From Bacillota bacterium (GTDB lineage: Bacteria > Bacillota > Clostridia > Acetivibrionales > DSM-2933), in the NCBI GenBank assembly GCA_030705945.1, contig JAUZPS010000282.1, forward strand, positions 1 to 6,500: a stretch of 6,500 nucleotides of DNA, written 5' to 3'. Below are positions 1-4,845 of the stretch, in pieces. Numbering within the stretch: the first letter of the stretch is position 1; every line of letters starts with the position of its first letter. The notes under the pieces were generated by a model. It saw nothing but the letters and a program-made list of their open reading frames with translations. It did no database searches and was not told where the DNA came from. Both the position numbers and the translations under genes were made by a program.

Positions 1-333
1 AAAATTATTAGCGCATTAGGCGTTAAACAGGTAAAATGTCACTCTATGTATATACTTGAAGGAACAGGCCTTGGCGATCTATATAATAAGGGGGTTATCG
101 AACCTGTATCACTAGAAGAATACATTGATAGAACTATTTCATTTCTGGAGTATCTTTCACCAGATATAATAATTCAGCGGTTAATTGGCCGAGCGCCTAA
201 GGAAAGAAGCCTTTTTTGCAATTGGGGAACCAGTTGGTGGAAAATACATGATATGATAGAAGAAAAGATGACCATGGAAAAAAAGCGCCAGGGTTTAAAA
301 TTTGACTATCTTAATGGCAGCGCATGCAGATAA
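1..333 (+). CDS. Radical SAM protein, TIGR01212/YhcC-like family, C-terminal part only
   Basis: The reading frame is open from base 1, so the gene begins upstream of the window; 110 residues and the stop are visible. The visible part resembles the C-terminal region of the TIGR01212 (YhcC/YtqA-like) radical SAM family. The features used are a VKCHSMYILEGT stretch near the start (family pattern K-H-x-L-x-V-L-K-G-T), a VSLEEYIDRTISFLEYL helix, PDIIIQRLIGRAP, the tryptophan-rich NWGTSWWKIHDMIEEKM, and a QGLKFDY tail. The CxxxCxxC motif that binds the iron-sulfur cluster would lie in the missing N-terminal part and cannot be checked. Members are presumed SAM-dependent enzymes, some proposed to act in RNA modification; no reaction can be stated from this fragment. 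The Met at base 46 is internal, not a start: the homology-like sequence continues upstream of it and no ribosome binding site precedes it. Confidence 0.7.
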   Translation, partial: KIISALGVKQVKCHSMYILEGTGLGDLYNKGVIEPVSLEEYIDRTISFLEYLSPDIIIQRLIGRAPKERSLFCNWGTSWWKIHDMIEEKMTMEKKRQGLKFDYLNGSACR

Positions 334-435
334 ACGCAAAATAATGAAGCTCGCTAAATATATGTGTTATCCGGGTAATCAGCATTTACCTCAACAGAGG
401 GGCTATAGATATAATAAAAGACATAAAATTTCACT

Positions 436-463
436 TTGCAATATGTTTAAAATCCTATATAAT
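436..463 (+). promoter_or_regulatory. Probable sigma-A promoter for guaA
   Basis: A -35-like TTGCAA (436-441) is followed after 16 bp by a perfect -10 TATAAT (458-463). The surrounding DNA is AT-rich, so chance matches are common, but this is the only pair between 334 and 647 with both boxes good and correct spacing. Transcription would start near 470. Confidence 0.5.
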
Positions 464-536
464 ATAAAAATGGTTGAAGAGATAAGTTCATTTATAATAT
501 TCAAAACTATAATGACCAACCAATAAAACCGTTTAT

Positions 537-555
537 TATTTTGCTCTGCAAAATA
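537..555. repeat. Short perfect inverted repeat in the guaA leader
   Basis: TATTTTGC (537-544) and GCAAAATA (548-555) are perfect complements around a TCT loop. No T-tract follows directly. The sequence TATTTTGCTC is the reverse complement of the GAGCAAAATA found in both B hairpins downstream of guaA (around 2366-2375 and 2831-2840). That may be a degenerate relic or coincidence in AT-rich DNA. Confidence 0.4.
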
Positions 556-647
556 TAAAATAAATAATGATTTTAAAACTACTATAATAACGAAAATAAA
601 ACTTATGTGTTTATTGATATAAAATATTTACAAAAGGGGTTGTTAAT

Positions 648-2183
648 TTGAATAATGAAATGATAATAGTGCTGGATTTTGGCGCTCAATATAATCAGCT
701 TATAGCAAGAAGGGTAAGAGAAGCCGATGTTTACTGTGAAGTTCTCCCATATAACGCTTCCATCGAAAGAATTAAGTCTTTAAACCCTAAGGGAATAATT
801 TTTTCCGGCGGTCCTGCGTCAGTGCTTGACCCTAAAGCGCCGTTTTGCGATAAAGAAATTTTTAATCTCGGCATCCCAATTCTTGGCATCTGCTATGGCA
901 TGCAATTGATGGGCGTAATGCTTGGAGGAAGCGTTGAAAGAGCAGAGCAAAGAGAATATGGCAAAAATGACATAAGCCTAAATTCCTCAAGCGCGTTATT
1001 TGAAGGAATAGAAAAGGATACAACCTGCTGGATGAGTCATACTTATCAGGTAACCAAGCTACCCGAAGGATTTATTAGCAGCGCTTTTTCATTAAACTGT
1101 CCAAACGGAGCTATGGAAAATAACCAAAAGAAATTTTATGGAGTACAGTTTCATCCTGAAGTTTCACATACTCCAAAAGGCAGGGAAGTGTTGAGAAACT
1201 TTCTTTATAATATATGCGGATGTTCAGGCGACTGGAAAATGTCCTCCTTTGTTGAGCAATCAATAAAAGCTATTCAGGAAAAAGTCGGAGATAAGAAAGT
1301 GTTGTGCGCTCTATCAGGCGGCGTTGATTCATCTGTCGCAGCGATTATGATCCATAAGGCTATAGGCAAGCAGCTTACTTGTATATTTGTTGACCATGGT
1401 TTGCTGAGAAAATATGAAGGTGATCAGGTTGAAAAAATATTTACTGAACAATTTGACTTAGATCTTGTCAGAGTTGACGCGGAAAAAAGATTTCTAGATA
1501 AATTAGCCGGTATTTCAGATCCTGAAACCAAAAGGAAGATAATCGGTGAAGAGTTTATAAGAGTATTTGAAGAAGAAGCGAAAAAGATTGGCAAAGTGGA
1601 TTTTTTGGTTCAGGGAACTATTTATCCGGATGTTATTGAAAGCGGAACCGGAAACGCCGCAGTTATTAAAAGCCATCACAACGTAGGTGGATTGCCGGAT
1701 CACGTTGATTTCAAAGAAATAATAGAACCATTGAGAAACCTTTTCAAAGATGAAGTAAGAAGAGTTGGCGAAGAACTGGAAATACCTGCGGATATTGTAT
1801 GGAGACAACCTTTCCCGGGGCCTGGCCTTGCAATAAGAATTATAGGCGATATAACTAAGGATAAACTTGAGATTCTTAAGGATTCAGACCATATTTTCAG
1901 AGAAGAAATAGCTAATGCGGGTCTTGACAGAGAAATAAATCAGTATTTTACAGTCCTGACAGGAATGCGCAGTGTTGGCGTAATGGGGGATGAGAGAACC
2001 TATGACTATACTTTGGCGTTGAGGGCTGTTACTACAACTGATTTTATGACTGCGGACTGGGCAAGAATACCATTTGATTTATTGGAAAGAATATCAAATA
2101 GAATAGTTAATGAGGTTAAGCATATCAATAGAATTGTTTATGACATCACAAGCAAGCCACCCGCAACTATTGAGTGGGAATAA
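648..2183 (+). CDS. guaA: GMP synthase (glutamine-hydrolysing)
   Basis: GuaA amidates XMP to GMP using glutamine and ATP, the last step of the guanine branch, in the cytoplasm. At 511 residues it has the usual family length. A class I glutamine amidotransferase domain (about residues 5-190) carries the catalytic triad C82 in GICYGMQ, H169 and E171 in FHPEV. An ATP pyrophosphatase domain follows with the P-loop SGGVDSS at 223-229, then TGNAAVIKSHHN (334-345) and QPFPGPGL (387-394). The C-terminal dimerisation domain ends in the conserved KPPATIEWE. The TTG start is chosen because AAAAGGGG lies 8 nt upstream; the next in-frame ATG (660) would be too far from it, and MNNEMIIVLDFG fits the family N-terminus. 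guaB is not adjacent. The gene stands apart from its neighbours, probably transcribed from the promoter near 436, and no classical terminator directly follows its stop. Confidence 0.98.
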   Translation: MNNEMIIVLDFGAQYNQLIARRVREADVYCEVLPYNASIERIKSLNPKGIIFSGGPASVLDPKAPFCDKEIFNLGIPILGICYGMQLMGVMLGGSVERAEQREYGKNDISLNSSSALFEGIEKDTTCWMSHTYQVTKLPEGFISSAFSLNCPNGAMENNQKKFYGVQFHPEVSHTPKGREVLRNFLYNICGCSGDWKMSSFVEQSIKAIQEKVGDKKVLCALSGGVDSSVAAIMIHKAIGKQLTCIFVDHGLLRKYEGDQVEKIFTEQFDLDLVRVDAEKRFLDKLAGISDPETKRKIIGEEFIRVFEEEAKKIGKVDFLVQGTIYPDVIESGTGNAAVIKSHHNVGGLPDHVDFKEIIEPLRNLFKDEVRRVGEELEIPADIVWRQPFPGPGLAIRIIGDITKDKLEILKDSDHIFREEIANAGLDREINQYFTVLTGMRSVGVMGDERTYDYTLALRAVTTTDFMTADWARIPFDLLERISNRIVNEVKHINRIVYDITSKPPATIEWE

Positions 2184-2233
2184 ATAATAAGATAAAAAAG
2201 TAAAAAAGTAATAAATAAGTAAAATGTATAAAG

Positions 2234-2300
2234 GCGTTTCAAAAGATTCCTTGTTCATGTTCTGTATGAAAAGAGCTATTATATCAAGTTTTTGAAAAGC
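2234..2300. repeat. Hairpin A, copy 1
   Basis: GCGTTTCAAAA (2234-2244) pairs with TTTTGAAAAGC (2290-2300), 10 of 11 positions, with a single G-A mismatch where copy 2 has a G-C pair. Inside, CTTG (2250-2253) can pair with CAAG (2285-2288), a pairing also present in copy 2, and TTCAT (2254-2258) with ATGAA (2266-2270). A T-rich segment follows about 10 bp after the stem, so a weak intrinsic terminator for guaA is possible. Confidence 0.65.
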
Positions 2301-2346
2301 TAAGGATGCAAGTTTTCTTTTTGATAATGTCTAAGTTAAAAGCTAT

Positions 2347-2423
2347 ATTAATCTTACATTTGACAGAGCAAAATAGCGAACGCTTTAATGTTATTTTGTG
2401 GCATGCAAATGTGAAAGATTAAT
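2347..2423 (+). repeat. Hairpin B, copy 1
   Basis: The outer stem is ATTAATCTT (2347-2355) with AAGATTAAT (2415-2423). A 2-nt bulge (GA, 2413-2414) follows, then ACATTTG (2356-2362) with CAAATGT (2406-2412). Across an internal loop, an 11-position inner stem pairs GCAAAATAGCG (2368-2378) with TGTTATTTTGT (2389-2399) around the loop AACGCTTTAA. Three of the inner pairs are G-U where copy 2 has Watson-Crick pairs, so the fold holds best as + strand RNA. A looser outer extension (AAAG at 2339-2342 with CTTT at 2426-2429) is possible. Confidence 0.75.
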
Positions 2424-2460
2424 CACTTTAATATAAGTTAAATGAATAAAAGTACCATTT

Positions 2461-2523
2461 AAATTACTTCGAGTTTTTTGTTAATGCTTCAACATTTTAA
2501 CAAAATTGGGCTCGAAGTAATTT
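2461..2523. repeat. Long hairpin H3 between the two modules
   Basis: A perfect 13-bp inverted repeat, AAATTACTTCGAG (2461-2473) and CTCGAAGTAATTT (2511-2523), encloses a second perfect 9-bp stem, TTTTGTTAA (2476-2484) with TTAACAAAA (2497-2505). There is no run of T after the 3' arm, so it does not look like an ordinary intrinsic terminator. Its terminal motif CGAAGTAATTT closely matches the 3' arm of the hairpin after purF (CGGAAGTAATTTTT at 6400-6413), which suggests both belong to one family of short palindromic repeats. Confidence 0.7.
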
Positions 2524-2535
2524 ATTTAGCTCTAT

Positions 2536-2584
2536 GATAACTATTATTTGTATGTTTTGTGATAAACATATAATATTAGTTATT
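2536..2584. repeat. Hairpin H4
   Basis: The inner stem TATGTTT (2551-2557) pairs with AAACATA (2564-2570) around a 6-nt loop and extends three more pairs (2548-2550 with 2571-2573, one of them G-U). The outer stem 2536-2543 pairs with 2577-2584 (core TAACTA with TAGTTA). It lies 12 bp after H3. Being almost entirely A/T, it is weaker evidence than the other hairpins. Confidence 0.45.
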
Positions 2585-2660
2585 AAAACACAAAATATGT
2601 ACCTTGATTCATAAGTTGCGAAAAGTTCAGCTTTGATAGTAAAATGCAGACGTATTAGGG

Positions 2661-2725
2661 CGTTTCAAAAGATTCCTTGTTCAAGTTTATATGACTAAAA
2701 CCCATTATATCAAGTTTTTGAAACG
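2661..2725. repeat. Hairpin A, copy 2
   Basis: CGTTTCAAAA (2661-2670) and TTTTGAAACG (2716-2725) form a perfect 10-bp stem. CTTG (2676-2679) with CAAG (2711-2714) repeats the inner pairing seen in copy 1. The flanks are TTAG (2655-2658) on the left and CTAG (2727-2730) on the right, both matching the YTAR target pattern of some IS5-group elements, but they are not identical, so a target duplication is only a weak suggestion. A T-run (GTTTTTTTTGATA, from 2738) follows. Confidence 0.65.
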
Positions 2726-2799
2726 ACTAGTTGCTAAGTTTTTTTTGATACTACCTTAACTGCATTTTTAATGTATAATCTTTTTCGCAACTTATCTAT

Positions 2800-2898
2800 A
2801 TAAAAAGCACTATTAATCTTACATTTGACGGAGCAAAATAACGAACGCTTTAACGTTATTTTGCGATAGGCAAATGTAAAAGATTAATTGCTTTTTAT
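2800..2898 (+). repeat. Hairpin B, copy 2 (long form)
   Basis: Nested arms form a hairpin of about 99 nt: ATAAAAAGCA (2800-2809) with TGCTTTTTAT (2889-2898); ATTAATCTT (2812-2820) with AAGATTAAT (2880-2888); a 2-nt bulge (AA, 2878-2879); ACATTTG (2821-2827) with CAAATGT (2871-2877); an internal loop (ACGGA / GATAGG); then GCAAAATAACG (2833-2843) with CGTTATTTTGC (2854-2864) around the 10-nt loop AACGCTTTAA. The two inner stems and the outermost 10-bp stem are perfect. Loop, bulge position and internal loop sizes are the same in copy 1. It resembles no RNA family I recognise. Confidence 0.8.
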
Positions 2899-2911
2899 CT
2901 ATGTTAATGTG

Positions 2912-2939
2912 TTGAAAATTCGAACTTGCAGATTATAGA
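2912..2939 (+). promoter_or_regulatory. Possible promoter of the AEC permease gene
   Basis: TTGAAA (2912-2917), a 16-bp spacer, then TATAGA (2934-2939). The -10 matches TATAAT at four of six positions, so this is moderate. Transcription would start near 2946, giving a leader of about 43 nt. A PurBox-like AAATTCGAACTTG (2916-2928, 11 of 13 positions of AWWWCCGAACWWT) overlaps the promoter, but I found no inverted partner at the usual spacing. Confidence 0.4.
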
Positions 2940-2988
2940 TCGACCACAAATGAGGGTTTAAGTCTTTAGTCTTTTAGGGGGAAACCAA

Positions 2989-3960
2989 ATGGAAGTTAAA
3001 ATAATAATGTTGGGAATTCTGGCGCTAATAGGTTTTTTAGCTGGTAAGACAGGTTATTTGCCTGAGATTGCAGGCGTTATGTTGTCCAGAGTTGTTATAA
3101 AAATAACAGCGCCTATTTTAATTTGGATAACTTTAGCTGGAAATAAGTTTACCAGCGAAGAAATAAGAAATGGAATCTGGGTTTATGTTTTTGGGTTTGT
3201 GTTCATAATGATTTCATATCTGATTGGAACAGGAGTTTGTTCAAGGCTAAATCTTGAGAAGTCAACAAAGAGTGTTTATAAAATGAATTTTATGTTTGGT
3301 AACGTTGTTTTTCTAGCATTTCCTTTAATTGGGTCGGTATTTGGAGAAACTCATGTTAAATTGGCTCTTGCTTACGCTGTTTTTTTTAACCTCGCAAATG
3401 ATACTATCTTATGGACATTAGGAATATATCTTGTCAATAGTCATAATGGAGGCAGATGGAAGGATAATCTTAAACACCTTATAAATGGCAATACAATAGC
3501 ATTTTCTTTGGGGATAATATGTATTATATTTAATCTTCAGAACGCAGTTGAACATAACACAATGGTTAAAGCTGTTTATGATGTAGTTTATGGGACGTTG
3601 AAACCCCTTGGAGATACTACTTTCCCCCTTTCTATGCTATTTATTGGGTTGATACTTGCTGAGACAAAGATTCAAAATACTAATGACTTATTAAAGCGAT
3701 ATCCCTCAATTATACTGACAATCTTTAAACTGCTTATAATACCGATAATCGCATTTTTTGCGCTTAAATTGACAGGGAATATATTGCCTCCAATGGTTAA
3801 GGGAATTATAGTAATTCAACTTGCGATGCCATGCGGGACAATTGTTCCGGCGCTTGCTTCCCAATATGAATCGGATTATAAATTTGCTACGGAAAATGTG
3901 TTTTTCTCAACACTATTTTGTATAATTACGCTTCCCTTTATCTCAGGGTTGGTTAGATAA
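2989..3960 (+). CDS. AEC-family permease (auxin efflux carrier-like transporter)
   Basis: This is an integral membrane transporter of the AEC family (TC 2.A.69, BART superfamily), whose bacterial members export or import organic anions such as malate. It has 323 residues, the usual length for the family, with about ten hydrophobic segments near residues 3-20, 34-51, 64-84, 101-118, 125-148, 168-184, 208-225, 240-259, 268-287 and 303-321. The family-typical GNVVFLAFPLIGSVFG lies at 104-119, and polar or proline breaks (ITAPILIW at 39-46, MPCGTIVPALA at 280-290) resemble the broken helices of the fold. The ATG is chosen because AGGGGG (2976-2981) lies 7 nt upstream. It sits alone between guaA and purE, with a likely promoter in front and a hairpin behind. 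The substrate is unknown; a role in purine or precursor transport would be a guess from position only. Confidence 0.87.
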   Translation: MEVKIIMLGILALIGFLAGKTGYLPEIAGVMLSRVVIKITAPILIWITLAGNKFTSEEIRNGIWVYVFGFVFIMISYLIGTGVCSRLNLEKSTKSVYKMNFMFGNVVFLAFPLIGSVFGETHVKLALAYAVFFNLANDTILWTLGIYLVNSHNGGRWKDNLKHLINGNTIAFSLGIICIIFNLQNAVEHNTMVKAVYDVVYGTLKPLGDTTFPLSMLFIGLILAETKIQNTNDLLKRYPSIILTIFKLLIIPIIAFFALKLTGNILPPMVKGIIVIQLAMPCGTIVPALASQYESDYKFATENVFFSTLFCIITLPFISGLVR

Positions 3961-3979
3961 TGCTAATATTCGGGATATT

Positions 3980-4017
3980 AACGCATAAAAAGGTAATAAT
4001 ATACAGTTATGCGTTTT
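3980..4017 (+). terminator. Probable intrinsic terminator after the permease gene
   Basis: AACGCATAA (3980-3988) and TTATGCGTT (4007-4015) form a perfect 9-bp stem with an 18-nt loop, directly followed by TT and then ATAG. The stem is AT-rich and the T-tract short, so it may be weak. A smaller hairpin, TAATAT (3964-3969) with ATATTA (3975-3980), lies just upstream, next to the stop codon. Confidence 0.45.
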
Positions 4018-4037
4018 ATAGCTGTAAAATTATTGAA

Positions 4038-4081
4038 TAATACGAATATTAATAAAGAAAGATTTAAAAATGTTCGTAATT
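4038..4081 (+). promoter_or_regulatory. Inverted pair of PurBox-like sites, probable PurR operator of purE
   Basis: The left box TAATACGAATATT (4038-4050) matches the Bacillus PurBox AWWWCCGAACWWT at 10 of 13 positions. The right box, read on the - strand from 4081 to 4069 as AATTACGAACATT, matches at 12 of 13. The arms TACGAATATT and AATGTTCGTA are complementary at 9 of 10 positions. The boxes point toward each other with 18 bp between them, close to the 16-17 bp known from B. subtilis pur operators, and the pair ends 13 bp before the -35 of the purE promoter. Known family behaviour: PurR represses de novo purine genes and is released by PRPP. Action here is inferred; no purR gene is in the window. 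Confidence 0.6.
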
Positions 4082-4094
4082 TATCCATCTTTAA

Positions 4095-4124
4095 TTGACA
4101 AACTGTAGAATGATTTGATACTAT
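4095..4124 (+). promoter_or_regulatory. Promoter of the purE-purF operon
   Basis: A perfect -35 TTGACA (4095-4100) is followed after 18 bp by TACTAT (4119-4124), with the extended -10 dinucleotide TG at 4116-4117. A perfect TATAAT lies 3 bp further on (4122-4127), but 21 bp from the -35 is too long. Transcription would start near 4131, leaving a leader of about 125 nt. Confidence 0.6.
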
Positions 4125-4130
4125 AATTTA

Positions 4131-4255
4131 TGTAAAACAGCTAGGTTTCTTATTTTTAATTCGGGATTTCAAACAAAATTCCCTTGATCTTAGAATACAG
4201 TCAAAATAGTCAAAATTAATTATAGATTAAATAACTTTATTTTACGGAGGTTTGT
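4131..4255 (+). other. purE leader region with a small hairpin and a tandem 9-bp repeat
   Basis: The presumed untranslated leader contains a weak hairpin, GGGATTT (4163-4169) with AAA-T-TCCC (4176-4183). It also contains two adjacent perfect copies of AGTCAAAAT (4199-4207 and 4208-4216). No purine riboswitch consensus, T-box or clear attenuator was recognised. The leader ends with the strong ribosome binding site GGAGG at 4246-4250, 5 nt before the purE ATG. Confidence 0.4.
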
Positions 4256-4780
4256 ATGTGTTCTTCTAAAGATGCAAAGGTTGCAATTGTAATGGGAAGT
4301 GATTCTGATTTACCGACTTTAAAGGGATGTATCAAGTTGCTGCAGGATTTTAACATAAAAGTGGATGTTATGGTTTGCTCAGCTCACAGGACACCTGATA
4401 AAGCGTCGGAATTTGCTAAGAAAGCTGAAGAGAACGGCATAGATGTAATTATTGCGGCAGCGGGTAAGGCTGCTCATTTGCCGGGTGTACTTGCAGCGTA
4501 TACTACATTGCCTGTTATTGGAGTTCCAATTAAGTCTTCCACTCTAGATGGCATGGATGCGTTATTATCAATTGTACAGATGCCAAGCGGTATACCAGTT
4601 GCGACAGTTGCTATTGATGGAGCTGAAAATGCGGCTATTCTGGCAGTTCAGATCTTGTCAGTGGGTTACCCAGGCTTAAGGGAAGAAATGAAGGCGTTCA
4701 AACAGAAGCTTGCAAAGAAGGTTGAAGAAAAAAATACTGCGCTTCAAAGCAAATTTGTAGATGGTAAATGGGATATATAA
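4256..4780 (+). CDS. purE: N5-carboxyaminoimidazole ribonucleotide mutase, class I PurE
   Basis: PurE moves the carboxyl group of N5-CAIR to give CAIR in de novo purine synthesis; it is a cytoplasmic enzyme that forms octamers in the family. The 174 residues are the normal length. Visible signatures are VAIVMGSDSDLPT (9-21, phosphate binding), SAHRTPDK (42-49, with the active-site His 44), AGKAAHLPG (69-77, with His 74), GVPIKSSTLDGMDALLSIVQMP (89-110) and the AIDGAENAA helix. AGKAAHLPG marks class I; class II enzymes such as the Treponema one differ here. Class I normally works with PurK, and no purK is in this window. The start has GGAGG 5 nt upstream. purF follows after 65 bp without an obvious terminator, so the two are probably co-transcribed under the PurBox-controlled promoter. 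Confidence 0.97.
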   Translation: MCSSKDAKVAIVMGSDSDLPTLKGCIKLLQDFNIKVDVMVCSAHRTPDKASEFAKKAEENGIDVIIAAAGKAAHLPGVLAAYTTLPVIGVPIKSSTLDGMDALLSIVQMPSGIPVATVAIDGAENAAILAVQILSVGYPGLREEMKAFKQKLAKKVEEKNTALQSKFVDGKWDI

Positions 4781-4845
4781 GGGTATAAAAGATATAAGGA
4801 TAAATAGAGATATTTAAAAATGCGAGCAAATTAAGGAGTTAGTAT

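Larger units (their letters stand above)
334..647. other. Gene-free region and leader upstream of guaA
   Basis: This stretch of 314 bases has no convincing gene. A 74-codon open frame crosses it (302-526), but it overlaps the end of the radical SAM gene, has no ribosome binding site and resembles no family. The region holds a good sigma-A-like promoter at 436-463, a small CCTC-AACA-GAGG hairpin at 389-400 without a T-tract, and a perfect 8-bp inverted repeat at 537-555. I saw no guanine riboswitch consensus (no paired loop motifs such as ATATGG with the GTTTCTACC region) and no T-box. If the promoter is used, guaA has a leader of roughly 175 nt. Confidence 0.6.
2217..2432 (+). repeat. Composite hairpin module, copy 1 (hairpin A + T-rich linker + hairpin B)
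   Basis: This is one of two direct copies of an unidentified module; the second is at 2611-2898. Homology starts at AGTAAAATG (2218-2226) and continues through GGCGTTTCAAAAGATTCC, TTATATCAAGTTTTTGAAA, a linker with AAGTTTTCTTTTTGATA, and the whole B hairpin. Relative to copy 2, about 40 bp between the linker and hairpin B are missing, so the A-to-A offset is 426 bp and the B-to-B offset 465 bp. The module begins about 35 bp after the guaA stop. It contains no open frame of note. It could be a structured RNA, a guaA 3' processing or termination region, or a small non-autonomous mobile repeat. Confidence 0.75.
2611..2898 (+). repeat. Composite hairpin module, copy 2 (the fuller copy)
   Basis: This is the second direct copy of the module at 2217-2432, here with an extra enclosing stem. 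ATAAGTTGCGAAAA (2611-2624) is perfectly complementary to TTTTCGCAACTTAT (2782-2795), and AAAATGCAG (2641-2649) to CTGCATTTT (2760-2768). These two nested arms surround hairpin A copy 2. The right arms lie in the segment of about 40 bp that copy 1 lacks. Hairpin B follows directly. The module ends about 90 bp before the start of the downstream permease gene and 14 bp before that gene's likely -35 box. Confidence 0.75.

Noticed and set aside
302..526. Open frame of 74 codons after the radical SAM gene
   Set aside because: It overlaps the real gene's end, lacks a ribosome binding site, has no recognisable family features, and contains the guaA promoter candidate.
334..647. Guanine riboswitch in front of guaA
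   Set aside because: The conserved junction and loop sequences of the purine riboswitch are not present on either strand of this leader.
1515..1808. Antisense 97-codon open frame within guaA
   Set aside because: It is a shadow of the conserved guaA coding sequence; the translation has no family features and no ribosome binding site.
2800..2898. Hairpin B as an ordinary intrinsic terminator
   Set aside because: The stem is nearly 100 nt with internal loops, and no T-run follows the structure; it also lies about 620 bp after the guaA stop, which is too far for a simple guaA terminator.
2217..2900. CRISPR array in the repeat-rich gap
   Set aside because: There are only two long, diverged copies about 430 bp apart, with no short regularly spaced identical repeats and no cas genes.
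4131..4255. Purine riboswitch or T-box in the purE leader
   Set aside because: No consensus core is visible; only a weak hairpin and a 9-bp tandem repeat were found.
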